A stretch of DNA of 64,000 nucleotides from Aliiglaciecola lipolytica E3 (GCF_000314975.1 NZ_BAEN01000068.1:1-64000), one strand, 5' to 3'. Shown: positions 5,907-13,507, numbered from the stretch's first letter. Notes: generated from the sequence alone by a model not told the origin. Translations and numbers: made by a program.

Positions 5907-6323
5907 ATGAGCATCGAATATAAAATTAATCACCCAATAACTGCGGATCAATTCATATCACTGTTGGCTGATTCGACATTGGGTGAGCGCCGACCAATTC
6001 AAGATCGGGATTGTATGATGGGTATGATCTCGAATAGCAATCTGACGGTTAGCGCCTGGGACTCCGAAAAGCTGGTGGGTATTTCCCGCTGTATGACAGA
6101 TTTTCATTATGCGTGCTATCTGTCAGATTTGGCTGTATCTGAAAAATATCAAAAACTGGGTATTGGTAAGCGTTTACAAATTCTCACCCAAGATCAGCTT
6201 GGGCCACGCTGCAAACTAATTCTTATTGCAGCACCGGCAGCTAATTCATATTATGAGCAAATTGGTTTTTCAAATAATCCGCGCTGCTGGGTACTTGAGC
6301 GCGATGCAAGTATTCACAGCTAA
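5907..6323 (+). CDS. GNAT-family N-acetyltransferase
   Basis: This 138-residue protein has the GNAT fold: a CYLSDLAVSEKYQKLGIGKRL segment contains the acetyl-CoA-binding loop (Q/R-x-x-G-x-G/A as QKLGIGK, about residues 81-87). It ends with the usual ANSYYEQIGFSNNPRCWVLER strand. It would acetylate a small molecule or peptide amine; the substrate is unknown. Acetyltransferases are very common integron cassette genes. AAGGAAG precedes the ATG by 6 bp. The TAA stop (6321-6323) lies inside the left box of attC site 11. Confidence 0.9.
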   Translation: MSIEYKINHPITADQFISLLADSTLGERRPIQDRDCMMGMISNSNLTVSAWDSEKLVGISRCMTDFHYACYLSDLAVSEKYQKLGIGKRLQILTQDQLGPRCKLILIAAPAANSYYEQIGFSNNPRCWVLERDASIHS

Positions 6324-6383
6324 CAAGGCCGTTAAATTCGCTCCCTACTGTCGCCAGTTGCGCGCAAACTCGCGTCGTTATGT
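6318..6383 (+). repeat. attC site 11
   Basis: Left box AGCTAAC at 6318-6324 is a near-perfect consensus. Right box GTTATGT is at 6377-6383. The interior includes GTTGCGCGCAAAC. Confidence 0.88.
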
Positions 6384-6400
6384 TTACAAGGATTGTTAAT

Positions 6401-6688
6401 GTGTCATATAAGTTTAAACATTATGCTCAGCCAGTTAGCAGCAGCCTAAAGAGCAACTATGAGGCGGTATTTATCGAGTTTGCTATCGGGTTAATTTGCG
6501 CAAGTTTTGCGTACTATACTTATGATGAAGCATTAGTTTTATTTTTATCAACAGCACTTATTGCAGGTGTTTGTTTTCTTCTAACAATTCACAACTTTGT
6601 TCTCATAGTTAAGCAGTTCAAGATAGACAAGAAATTAAAAAGGTTGGATGAAAGAGAAAAGAGAGAAAGTAATTTTAAAGGTGAGTAA
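6401..6688 (+). CDS. Orphan two-span membrane protein (cassette)
   Basis: GTG at 6401 preceded by AAGGA is chosen over an ATG at 6380, because the latter lies inside the attC right box. The 95-residue product has two hydrophobic segments (about residues 27-45 and 48-70). A highly charged, Lys/Glu-rich helix (KQFKIDKKLKRLDEREKRES) follows and probably sits in the cytoplasm. No family is recognised. The gene ends inside the left box of attC site 12. Confidence 0.62.
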   Translation: MSYKFKHYAQPVSSSLKSNYEAVFIEFAIGLICASFAYYTYDEALVLFLSTALIAGVCFLLTIHNFVLIVKQFKIDKKLKRLDEREKRESNFKGE

Positions 6689-6757
6689 CTTCAACGAAAA
6701 AATTAATCTGATCTCAATTGGTAGTGCTCGTCTCAGCAGTTTATTTAAGTGTTAGGC
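6683..6757 (+). repeat. attC site 12
   Basis: Left box GAGTAAC at 6683-6689. The right box GTTAGGC at 6751-6757 is a perfect consensus. Internal pairing is weak (AATTAATCTGA versus TCAGCAGTTTATTT). Confidence 0.75.
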
Positions 6758-6773
6758 CTACAGGAGAATTTCG

Positions 6774-7403
6774 TTGAAATCTCATTATTTGATACTTATT
6801 TTTATAATCTTTGTTAGTGGATGTTCATCAGTCCCGAGTGTAAAACTGGAAAAAGAAAATTTCGATCTGTTACAAACTATAAAGCTTGAGGCCAGCCCAA
6901 ACGACAACTCCATGCTAACAGCTATAAGTACGGTTGAAATTCAATGGACTGGTGTCAGTTATTACTTCTCTGCAACTGGTAGTGACGGCCTGGGAGTAAG
7001 AGAACTTGCGTTAAAATTTATGGAAGAACACCAAATAAGCCTAAATGAGATAGTACAAAATCAATTCATTGAAAAAGTACATGCTGATAACCTAAATATT
7101 AGCTTCGATAGCAATTCTGAAAATAAGCTAGTTATTACACTAAACGTAGTCGTTTTAGGTATGGTTCATGGTTTTTCTGACGAGTTTAATTCTCGCTTTA
7201 ATATCGCTGCACAGCTATTCGATAGCTCAGGTAAAATCATCTGGTCTTATAATGCGATACCTATTTCTCCTGTTGCTCCTGGATATTCTATAAAGCTAAA
7301 GGACTTGTTCTCATCTAAGGAATCAATGGTTAAATTTTTAAGTGCAGCTTCAGAACCCATTGTTCAAAAGCTGTATGATGATTTCAAGAGAGACCTCGTG
7401 TAG
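6774..7403 (+). CDS. Predicted lipoprotein (cassette)
   Basis: This 209-residue protein starts at TTG 6774, 3 bp into the annotated frame after AGGAGAATT. It has a signal peptide with a lipobox (IFVSGC, Cys about residue 17), so it is predicted to be an outer- or inner-membrane lipoprotein. The mature part is mixed alpha/beta with a conserved-looking block VVVLGMVHGFSDEFN and no family I recognise. It is the only gene of its cassette, and there is a 64-bp gap before attC site 13. Confidence 0.75.
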   Translation: MKSHYLILIFIIFVSGCSSVPSVKLEKENFDLLQTIKLEASPNDNSMLTAISTVEIQWTGVSYYFSATGSDGLGVRELALKFMEEHQISLNEIVQNQFIEKVHADNLNISFDSNSENKLVITLNVVVLGMVHGFSDEFNSRFNIAAQLFDSSGKIIWSYNAIPISPVAPGYSIKLKDLFSSKESMVKFLSAASEPIVQKLYDDFKRDLV

Positions 7404-7467
7404 GTTTAAACAAAAATGATATGCTGGGAATTTCTATAATAGGGATATTAATTATGTTAATTAGTGC

Positions 7468-7533
7468 AAGTAACACAATGCTCCGCGCTAATTTTAGTCA
7501 ACAAATTTAAGTCGCTTATCAGGGCCGTTAAGC
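7468..7533 (+). repeat. attC site 13
   Basis: Left box AAGTAAC at 7468-7474. The right box GTTAAGC at 7527-7533 matches the consensus exactly. Confidence 0.78.
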
Positions 7534-7550
7534 ACAAAAAGGCATTCAAT

Positions 7551-7994
7551 ATGAAATGGATATTTTGGACTCTATTACTACTTTCTTTTATTTTGATAAA
7601 TGAGATAACAGTACAATGGCTATTAGCGATTAACATTGGTGGGTACGAGGCGCATCCCGGTTTTGAACGTGCCATACAAAATTTCACCTTAGATAGTTTT
7701 TTGTTTTCATCTTCCTTCAGATTGATCCCTTATTCAGTGCTTAGTGCTATAGCCCTCTTTTCAAATTTAAAAAACTCGACTGCCGGAAAAATTGCGCTTT
7801 CCTGTTCTCTTGCAGCAATCTCTGCTTTCCATTTCTGGGGTTATTGGAGTATGCAGCATTCTCTTTTTACATCAGAACACACAACTTCAACTGCTGGGCT
7901 CGATATTTTATTTATCCCAATTTACGCTGTTTGGATTAGTACCATAGCCGGAGGATTAGCTTATGGTTCAACTAAAATTATGAAGTTGAGCTGA
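7551..7994 (+). CDS. Orphan membrane protein, about four spans (cassette)
   Basis: ATG at 7551 is used because earlier in-frame codons lie within attC site 13. The 147-residue protein has a strongly hydrophobic N terminus (about residues 3-25), further spans at about 50-70 and 80-98, and a last one at 115-138. HFWGYWSMQHS lies in a loop. No family is recognised. It is followed within 8 bp by a small secreted protein gene, so the two are probably cotranscribed in one cassette. Confidence 0.65.
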   Translation: MKWIFWTLLLLSFILINEITVQWLLAINIGGYEAHPGFERAIQNFTLDSFLFSSSFRLIPYSVLSAIALFSNLKNSTAGKIALSCSLAAISAFHFWGYWSMQHSLFTSEHTTSTAGLDILFIPIYAVWISTIAGGLAYGSTKIMKLS

Positions 7995-8002
7995 TCATTA
8001 AA

Positions 8003-8176
8003 ATGAAGATGGTTTTGTTACTCAATTTAATAATCTCTCTTAGCTCTCAAGCGACTAGCTATAAAGAATTTGGAGAAAATGGAGGTACTAAAGAAAGGGC
8101 TCTAGAAAAATTGGGTAAGCCTAATATCGAGAGAGAATTTGCCGCAGTGCTCGTGCAAAACAATCACAAGCTCTGA
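8003..8176 (+). CDS. 57-residue secreted hypothetical protein
   Basis: An ATG at 8003 opens a 57-residue frame. A signal peptide (KMVLLLNLIISLSSQATS, cleavage near residue 19) is followed by a short charged domain (GTKERALEKLGKPNIEREFA) resembling the start of small periplasmic proteins. The end may be truncated, because the frame finishes just before a spacer with attC-like fragments. It lies 8 bp behind the membrane protein gene and 14 bp before the next gene. Function unknown. Confidence 0.5.
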   Translation: MKMVLLLNLIISLSSQATSYKEFGENGGTKERALEKLGKPNIEREFAAVLVQNNHKL

Positions 8177-8190
8177 GGTAACTTAGTTGG

Positions 8191-8724
8191 GTGTTATTAG
8201 CCTATAGGATTTTGAATTTGCTCTTCAATCGGTTCAGTTCAAAAAAGCCCAATGTATACCTAGGGTCATTAGCTGTAGTAAATGGCAGTAAGGTGTCTAA
8301 AGTTGAATCCCTCTTATCCATAACGGGTAATTCGCTACAAGACCATACGTGCGAAAAACTCGAAGAAATTTTTTGCTTTCACAGTATTTCATGCATAACC
8401 GATCCTAAAAAATCAGATGTTGGCTTGGATGTAGTTACTGTTCATGGTGATGACGCCTTAGCTGTTAACGTTGGTGCTACTAGCATCCCTATATTTTGGC
8501 GTCCAAAAATCAAATTGGTGTCGCGCTTATATAACATCAAACACAACAAAACTATTAAAACGTTTAGCGTTTCTAAGTATGTGACGTGGTGTGAGTTTGC
8601 AATAAAACTGTTTAGTCTTCGAGGCATGTTTCGCTGGGGGCCACTCTATAATAATAAACATATGGACACCCTGCTTTATCATGTTTGCATTGATTTAATC
8701 GATAAAATGCGTAAGTCTATTTAA
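8191..8724 (+). CDS. Hypothetical protein (cassette)
   Basis: This 177-residue protein starts at GTG 8191. It has an N-terminal hydrophobic or amphipathic stretch (LLAYRILNLLFNRF), then a mixed alpha/beta region with several Cys residues (EKLEEIFCFHSISC) and a basic C-terminal part. I do not recognise a family. Only a short spacer with a possible collapsed attC separates it from the preceding gene, and a clear attC (site 14) follows. The start could be further downstream. Confidence 0.55.
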   Translation: MLLAYRILNLLFNRFSSKKPNVYLGSLAVVNGSKVSKVESLLSITGNSLQDHTCEKLEEIFCFHSISCITDPKKSDVGLDVVTVHGDDALAVNVGATSIPIFWRPKIKLVSRLYNIKHNKTIKTFSVSKYVTWCEFAIKLFSLRGMFRWGPLYNNKHMDTLLYHVCIDLIDKMRKSI

Positions 8725-8732
8725 ATAACGGT

Positions 8733-8851
8733 TTGTAACAAAAAAATAAAGTTCGCCCTGTCAACGGCGAGCTAGGACGCGAGCATGTGGGTTGACTCGC
8801 TTCACTCGTCTTTTAAATCATATATCTGCGCCCCTCATTTAAAAGTTAACT
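8733..8851 (+). repeat. attC site 14 (long)
   Basis: Left box TTGTAAC at 8733-8739. The right box GTTAACT at 8845-8851 is a consensus match. It is 119 bp long, with GACTCGCTTCACTCGTC at the centre. Confidence 0.85.
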
Positions 8852-8889
8852 TGTCACTGACACGATCATTTTGAAAAGGAACCTTGGAA

Positions 8890-9690
8890 TTGAAAACTGC
8901 ACTATTAATTTTACTCGTTGCTCTATCCAATTATTGCCAAGCATCGGACTCGCCAATTAGACACATACTTACTTCTACGATTTTGTCAGAAAACCAAGAA
9001 ATTACTGTTTACCTTCCAGATACTTATAATTCAGAAAAATCTAAACATTACCCTGTTTTATACATTTTAGATGGAGAAATTAATGGCGATCTTGCTGCTA
9101 GTATGTTCCGTCGCATGCATCTTTCAGAAGGTTCTAATGAACATATTGTTATTGCAATACATAGTAGCGATCGTCTCAGAGATTATGCTCCAACAATAAA
9201 CAACGATCCAAGAGGTCCTGTTGGAAAAGGTGGTGGTGGGGATAAATTCCTAGACTATTTGGAAGCCGAACTTATACCTGACGTTGATAAACAGTTCCGT
9301 ACACTTAATGAAAGAGTGTTTGCAGGTCATTCTATTGCGGGTCTTTTGGTTCTACATAGTTTTCATTCTCGACCTCACTTGTTTCAGGCTCATTTAGCTT
9401 TTAGTCCTGCTGTATGGTGGAGTGAACGGGAAACTCTTAAAGCAACTCAGAAATATGTCCTTTCAGATAAAGATATTAATAACTATCTGTACTTGAATAT
9501 TGGTAGCGAAGGTGGAGAAATGCGCGTTGTTTACGATTCTTTAGTACAAACCATTTCAAAAAATCGTACCTTAGACCTTTCTTTGCGAACCGATGAGTTT
9601 GATTATGAAGGGCATGGTTTAACCCTCGCGGCAGGTTTGTACAATGCTTTTAAGGGGTTGTACAAATATCAACAGAGTAAAGGTTTATAA
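8890..9690 (+). CDS. Secreted esterase of the IroE/esterase D-like (PF00756) family
   Basis: TTG at 8890 is preferred over TTG 8884 because AAAAGGA lies at better spacing. The protein of about 266 residues has a signal peptide ending near QA/SDSP, then an alpha/beta-hydrolase domain: YLPDTYNSEKSKHYPVLYIL, the oxyanion region, the nucleophile elbow GHSIAG and a C-terminal YEGHG that supplies the His. The family hydrolyses esters, including siderophore and acyl esters. The protein should act in the periplasm; the substrate is unknown. It is the sole gene of its cassette and its TAA stop is part of the left box of attC site 15. Confidence 0.85.
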   Translation: MKTALLILLVALSNYCQASDSPIRHILTSTILSENQEITVYLPDTYNSEKSKHYPVLYILDGEINGDLAASMFRRMHLSEGSNEHIVIAIHSSDRLRDYAPTINNDPRGPVGKGGGGDKFLDYLEAELIPDVDKQFRTLNERVFAGHSIAGLLVLHSFHSRPHLFQAHLAFSPAVWWSERETLKATQKYVLSDKDINNYLYLNIGSEGGEMRVVYDSLVQTISKNRTLDLSLRTDEFDYEGHGLTLAAGLYNAFKGLYKYQQSKGL

Positions 9691-9769
9691 CAAACAAATA
9701 GCGTTGTTCGTTTAGCCTCTAGGCATTAATTTACAATAATCACATGCATCGCAAATTCAAACGTTAGCC
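9685..9769 (+). repeat. attC site 15
   Basis: Left box TTATAAC at 9685-9691, right box GTTAGCC at 9763-9769. Confidence 0.85.
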
Positions 9770-9786
9770 CTTTAGGAGATATCCGA

Positions 9787-10293
9787 GTGAGTATTCGTAT
9801 CCGAAAAGAACATCAAAGCGATGTCGAAAGTATCTATGCGGTTACGGTTGCCGCTTTTCTTGAGGCACCACATACCGATCATACGGAGCAGTTTATTGTT
9901 AATGCGCTGCGAGAATCAGGAGCATTGTCGATTTCTCTTGTTGCTGAAGAAGAAGGCAATGTCGTTGGTCATGTAGCTCTTTCTCATGTAACTATTTCTG
10001 ACGGCACAGACAATTGGTATGGTTTGGGACCAATCTCCGTGCTTCCTAATAATCAGAATAAAGGTATTGGCTCGAAGCTTGTGAATGCAGCTATTCAAGA
10101 GCTAATGAATATAAAAGCTAAAGGTTGTGTGTTACTCGGAGACCCAAACTACTATCACCGCTTCGGCTTCAAGCCTAGAGAAGGATTAGTACTCAAGGAT
10201 GTACCGCCGGAATATTTTCAAGCCTTGTTATTACAAGGAGATTTACCTCAAGGGATAGTTACTTATAATGAATCTTTTTCCGCAAAGGATTAA
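9787..10293 (+). CDS. GNAT-family N-acetyltransferase (YhbS-like)
   Basis: This 168-residue protein starts at GTG 9787 after TTAGGAG. It shows the YhbS-like GNAT layout: GHVALSHVTI, then GLGPISVLPNNQNKGIGSKL with the acetyl-CoA loop QNKGIGS near residue 86, then GCVLLGDPNYYHRFGFKP. It acetylates an unknown amine substrate in the cytosol. It is the only gene of its cassette and is unrelated in detail to the GNAT at 5907. The TAA stop is contributed by attC site 16. Confidence 0.92.
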   Translation: MSIRIRKEHQSDVESIYAVTVAAFLEAPHTDHTEQFIVNALRESGALSISLVAEEEGNVVGHVALSHVTISDGTDNWYGLGPISVLPNNQNKGIGSKLVNAAIQELMNIKAKGCVLLGDPNYYHRFGFKPREGLVLKDVPPEYFQALLLQGDLPQGIVTYNESFSAKD

Positions 10294-10331
10294 CAAATTA
10301 ACTTGGCAAAACACTGGTTGAGGCGTTAAGT
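10288..10331 (+). repeat. attC site 16 (short), last clear site
   Basis: Left box GATTAAC at 10288-10294 and right box GTTAAGT at 10325-10331. At 44 bp it is close to the minimum functional size. No equally clear attC is found downstream. Confidence 0.7.
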
Positions 10332-10355
10332 TGATAATCGAACATAGGATGTGTA

Positions 10356-10835
10356 ATGCAAGGAAATATAGTTCGTTGGAATGATGACAGAGGATTCGGT
10401 TTCATTTCCTCCAAAGAAGTAAAAGGTGATGTTTTCGCACATATTTCTCAGTTTAAGAAAGGCTATCGCAGACCAAAAGTTGGTGACGCGGTGTTATTTG
10501 AGGTAGTAATTGAGAACGGGAAGCAGAATGCCAAATTAATTTCGCTAATTGGTGTTAATCCTAAGCCTCGAGATAAGCCATCATTAGGTTCAAAGTTGGT
10601 TAGTCTTTTGTTTACATTGATCATTGGTTTTGCAATTTACTCTTTTGTTGTAAAGCCTAGATTATTTCCAGCGTATGAAAATATGGGGTTTAGTTGCGAA
10701 GGTAAAACGCATTGCAGCCAAATGACATCTTGCAACGAAGCGAAATACTATCTAGCTAATTGCCCAAACGTTCTGATTGATGGTGACCATGATGGCGAGC
10801 CTTGTGAAAGACAGTTTTGTAATAACAGTTGGTAA
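10356..10835 (+). CDS. Cold-shock domain protein with transmembrane segment and excalibur domain
   Basis: This 159-residue protein has three parts. Residues 1-66 are a cold-shock OB fold with the RNP1 and RNP2 motifs GFGFIS and VFAHIS. A membrane span lies at about 78-98. A C-terminal excalibur-type domain (residues 110-155) has its Cys pairs and the DGDHDGEPCE calcium-binding loop. The topology implies an RNA-binding domain in the cytoplasm and a small calcium-binding module outside. Related fusions exist in gammaproteobacteria. It follows attC site 16, so it is probably the last recognisable cassette gene. Confidence 0.88.
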   Translation: MQGNIVRWNDDRGFGFISSKEVKGDVFAHISQFKKGYRRPKVGDAVLFEVVIENGKQNAKLISLIGVNPKPRDKPSLGSKLVSLLFTLIIGFAIYSFVVKPRLFPAYENMGFSCEGKTHCSQMTSCNEAKYYLANCPNVLIDGDHDGEPCERQFCNNSW

Positions 10836-10896
10836 ATCAATTTATCAGGTCTCTCCCTATTTCTGGTGGTGTAGAGGGGTAGGATTTTAGGAAAAT

Positions 10897-11364
10897 ATGA
10901 AGTTGATTCCTTACGAAAAATTTGAAATCAATTCAGACTTATCTTCTGTTGAAGTGGCACAACGAATTGAAAACTGTACTGGTAAAAAGAAATTCTTCAA
11001 TTTTAGCCATACCCATGAGTTTAGTGGTCATGTTAATGAAAATGCGTTTGAGATCACGAAAAATATTTCGTATCGAAATTCTTTTCTGCCGGTGATAGTA
11101 GGAAAAATTAAGCAAACAGATTTAGGCACAAAGATAACAATTACAATGCGTCTTCACCCTATCGTAATTTGCTTTATGCTTATCTGGTTTACAGGTGTAG
11201 GTATTGGTTGTATTGCGTTTTTTTCAATTATGGACGAGTTCTCATTGCCTATGCTAATACCGTTTGGAATGCTAATTTTCGGTATTGCATTGGTATCAGG
11301 TGGCTTCGGCATTGAAGCAGCAAAGCAAAAAAAAAGACTTATCGAATTGTTGTCAAAACACTAA
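10897..11364 (+). CDS. Orphan membrane protein
   Basis: This 155-residue protein has a soluble N-terminal half of beta character (FSHTHEFSGHVNENAFEITK, GKIKQTDLGTKITITMRLHP) and two adjacent membrane spans at about residues 90-112 and 118-140. A basic tail follows. It resembles small proteins often found in chromosomal integrons, but I cannot name a family. The spacing before and after is wide, as in cassettes, without a recognisable attC. Confidence 0.68.
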   Translation: MKLIPYEKFEINSDLSSVEVAQRIENCTGKKKFFNFSHTHEFSGHVNENAFEITKNISYRNSFLPVIVGKIKQTDLGTKITITMRLHPIVICFMLIWFTGVGIGCIAFFSIMDEFSLPMLIPFGMLIFGIALVSGGFGIEAAKQKKRLIELLSKH

Positions 11365-11459
11365 AAAACTATGCTAATGGGACGACTTTGAGTTGGCATC
11401 GTCACTTTTCTTATGATTTTAGCCAGCTTAAAAGTCGCTGACTTATAAATTGATCAGAT

Positions 11460-11496
11460 TGCTTGCCAAATGTTACGCTCGTGTTGGTTGCAAGCA
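11460..11496 (+). repeat. Imperfect inverted repeat, possible decayed attC
   Basis: TGCTTGCCAA (11460-11469) faces TTGGTTGCAAGCA (11484-11496) with one bulged base, which is the attC architecture. A following GCGTTTTAACGG could be a mutated right box. It lies in a 181-bp spacer between two orphan genes. Confidence 0.35.
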
Positions 11497-11545
11497 TAAA
11501 AGCTGCGTTTTAACGGAAGTATTAAATTTTTAAAGGGAACTTTAA

Positions 11546-11812
11546 TTGATTATAAAATTGGTAATTTTATTAGCTGCTTTAAAACTACATGATCTGAAAA
11601 ACGATCCGATACCACCAACTGTTTTGTATGTTGTCGCATTCGTGATTGCAGCATTAATATCAGGCGCTAACCTAATTCATGTGCTCGTTTTGGGCGTCAT
11701 TACATTTTGTGTCACCTTGGTTTATTTTGCATTGCTGTCTAAATTTCCTGATGGATTGAAATATTATTTAATTATGGTGTTTGGCGGAGCGTTTTTAATT
11801 TTAGTCATTTAA
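11546..11812 (+). CDS. Orphan membrane protein, three spans
   Basis: This 88-residue hydrophobic protein starts at TTG 11546 after AAGGGAA. Spans are at about residues 1-12, 25-60 (two short ones) and 68-88. No family is recognised. Its size, strand and broad flanking spacers fit a cassette gene whose attC has decayed. Confidence 0.58.
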   Translation: MIIKLVILLAALKLHDLKNDPIPPTVLYVVAFVIAALISGANLIHVLVLGVITFCVTLVYFALLSKFPDGLKYYLIMVFGGAFLILVI

Positions 11813-11911
11813 AAACGAAATCAATTAAACCGAGCTGATTTTAATTTGCGGCCTTCGTTTGGGCCTCTCATCGAAAGGTAGCGTGTTTTTCGGTTTATTC
11901 GTGTCGTGAAG
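11813..11911 (+). repeat. Long imperfect dyad, possible decayed attC
   Basis: ACGAA and AAACCGA near the left end face TCGGTTT and TTCGT near 11891-11905, and an inner GGCC hairpin sits between them. The pattern is that of an attC of about 90 bp, but no GTTRRRY box remains. Confidence 0.35.
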
Positions 11912-11927
11912 TGCAAAAGGTGTAATT

Positions 11928-12311
11928 TTGAAACTGACAAAGCTTTTAATTCTGTTCATTTCGGTATTTTTGGCTGCATGTACTACCGGACAACTTTTTT
12001 ATGTTGATTCTCAAGGTAAAAAGCATCTTGGTTGTGACGTCGAATTTGTTGGCTTACCTAGTGTTGATAAATTTGCAGTGGAGTACGCATTAAGTCTATG
12101 CGCTAAGAGCTTTGTCAAAAAAGGCTATCAAATCAACGAAACCTATCTTCTAGATATCGATACCAGCATTCCAGATGCGCCATGTGGCATGATGTGGTCG
12201 CATGAACTTGCCAAACAAATGTACAGCAGTGGTGAGCTGTCAAAAAAAGAGTATGGTTATATCGTAGCTCATATAGATTTGGGTCTGGCAGTTACAAACG
12301 AATGCACCTAA
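11928..12311 (+). CDS. Small predicted lipoprotein
   Basis: This 127-residue protein starts at TTG 11928 after AAAGGTG. It has a lipoprotein signal (LFISVFLAAC, Cys about residue 18). The mature part has four further Cys residues (LGCDVEF, LSLCAKSF, DAPCGMMW, TNECT), suggesting disulfides in the periplasm. No family is recognised. It ends 17 bp before the next membrane protein gene, so the two are probably in one transcript. Confidence 0.68.
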   Translation: MKLTKLLILFISVFLAACTTGQLFYVDSQGKKHLGCDVEFVGLPSVDKFAVEYALSLCAKSFVKKGYQINETYLLDIDTSIPDAPCGMMWSHELAKQMYSSGELSKKEYGYIVAHIDLGLAVTNECT

Positions 12312-12328
12312 TAAACTAAACATAAATT

Positions 12329-12721
12329 ATGAAAATCTTTCTTTATTTGCTTGTTTTAGTCGTTTCTTTTGGGCCATCAGCGCTTTTATTCATTCTTGGC
12401 GTGATTTTCAGTCCCGTTTGGGTCTATAGCCTTATTGAAAGTGGTTTTTTTACTTTAATTCCACTTCTGTTGGTCATTGCTGGAGGGTTTGGCTTTTGGG
12501 GGATGCTTGCTCTTAATAATTTAACACTGCATCCTCATCGCACCGACACGTCCCCGAAACGGCTGGTGATTTACTTATCACTCGGAATTTTGAGCTCCTG
12601 TGTTGTTACTGGTTTTGCTGTTTACTTGGACTGGAAGCTAGCAATCGTCATGTTTCTGCCGATTCCTGTAACTGGGTACTTGACCTTCCGAAACCGCACA
12701 TATTTTTGTAATCTAGCTTAA
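12329..12721 (+). CDS. Orphan membrane protein, four spans
   Basis: This 130-residue protein is almost entirely hydrophobic, with spans at about residues 3-22, 25-60 (two), 78-97 and 100-118 and a short basic loop (HPHRTDTSPKRL). No family is recognised. It closely follows the lipoprotein gene at 11928. There is no clear Shine-Dalgarno sequence, so the start is uncertain. Confidence 0.6.
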   Translation: MKIFLYLLVLVVSFGPSALLFILGVIFSPVWVYSLIESGFFTLIPLLLVIAGGFGFWGMLALNNLTLHPHRTDTSPKRLVIYLSLGILSSCVVTGFAVYLDWKLAIVMFLPIPVTGYLTFRNRTYFCNLA

Positions 12722-12781
12722 AGTGAATCCTATTGTGCGGTGTTTAAGAGCAAATTTTTTCATTATCAGTAGTCATTCAGC

Positions 12782-13039
12782 ATGAAGCGAAATAAAAATG
12801 CGTATCCTTATTTAAATATAGATCGCTTGAGGTATATATATAAATGCGTCAATTGTGGCGTTTACGTTAAAAAAGGAACTAAGGATTGCTACAACTGTAA
12901 TCACAACTTTTCAGCCCAAGACGTTGATATTATGATTCGTTATTACAAAACAAATTATGCGAAGAATTGGCATCACAAAATATACTTTGTACTTTTTATG
13001 TTGTTTGTTTTTGCACTACTCTATTTAGCGAATACATGA
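12782..13039 (+). CDS. Zinc-ribbon membrane protein
   Basis: This 85-residue protein has an N-terminal zinc ribbon (CVNCG at about 22-26 and CYNCN at about 35-39) and one C-terminal membrane span (IYFVLFMLFVFALLYLA, residues 66-82). The ribbon would sit on the cytoplasmic side if the C terminus anchors the protein. Function unknown. The gene stands alone with AT-rich spacers on both sides. Confidence 0.62.
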   Translation: MKRNKNAYPYLNIDRLRYIYKCVNCGVYVKKGTKDCYNCNHNFSAQDVDIMIRYYKTNYAKNWHHKIYFVLFMLFVFALLYLANT

Positions 13040-13102
13040 TCAACAAAATTAGTATCTTAGGAATAAAAAGTAGTAGGTGTAATCGGAAGTAAGGAGGCTA
13101 TC

Positions 13103-13507
13103 ATGACAGAAAAACATCAAGGTTCATGTTTATGTGGAAGTGTGAAGTTTGAGCTTTCAGGTGACTTCCAGTCGTTCTTCTTGTGTCATTGTACTCGTTG
13201 TCAAAAGGATACCGGCTCGGCGCATGCTGCAAATTTGTTTGCTAGAGGTAGCACTCTGACTTGGTTGCAGGGTGAAAGTGACGTTAACACCTATAACTAC
13301 CCCAACTCATTGCATGCAAAAAGTTTTTGTCAAAAATGCGGCTCTGCACTTCCAACACGCGCTGAAAGTATCGATAGTATAGTGGTTCCAGCAGGCAGCC
13401 TTGATAGCTCAGTTCCAATGACGCCTACGGCCAAAATCTTTGTTGGTAGTTGCGCTAGTTGGTCTATGAATTTAAGTAATATTCCCAGCTACGATAAGCT
13501 GCCGTGA
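13103..13507 (+). CDS. GFA-family zinc-binding protein
   Basis: This 134-residue GFA-family (Mss4-like fold) protein has zinc ligands CLCG (about residues 9-12), CHCTRCQKDTGSAHA (28-42) and CQKCGSALPT (72-81). AAGGAGG lies upstream of the ATG, a strong ribosome-binding site. It is about the same length as the paralogue at 3228 but clearly divergent, so it is probably not a recent duplication. The substrate is unknown; the formaldehyde-activation name is historical for much of the family. Confidence 0.88.
   Translation: MTEKHQGSCLCGSVKFELSGDFQSFFLCHCTRCQKDTGSAHAANLFARGSTLTWLQGESDVNTYNYPNSLHAKSFCQKCGSALPTRAESIDSIVVPAGSLDSSVPMTPTAKIFVGSCASWSMNLSNIPSYDKLP

Larger units (their letters stand above)
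1..10331 (+). mobile_element. Integron gene-cassette array (partial, no integrase in window)
   Basis: Sixteen attC-like sites lie between 672 and 10331, all in one orientation. Each begins with a degenerate RYYYAAC box, ends with a GTTRRRY-like box (for example GTTAGGT at 2669, GTTAGGC at 6751, GTTAACT at 8845) and contains imperfect internal dyad sequence. Between them sit small genes, almost all on the plus strand and ending just before or inside the next site, which is the hallmark of integron cassettes. Site lengths vary from 44 to 131 bp, as in sedentary chromosomal integrons. The integrase and attI would be expected upstream of base 1, so this could also be a CALIN (attC cluster lacking an integrase). 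Confidence 0.85.

Noticed and set aside
8177-8197. attC between the 57-residue gene and the gene at 8191
   Set aside because: GGTAAC and GTTATTA are present but only about 10 bp apart with no internal arms; perhaps a deletion scar.
10836-10896. attC after the cold-shock/excalibur gene
   Set aside because: A CTCTCCCTA / TAGAGGGGTAG pairing is imperfect and neither box is recognisable.
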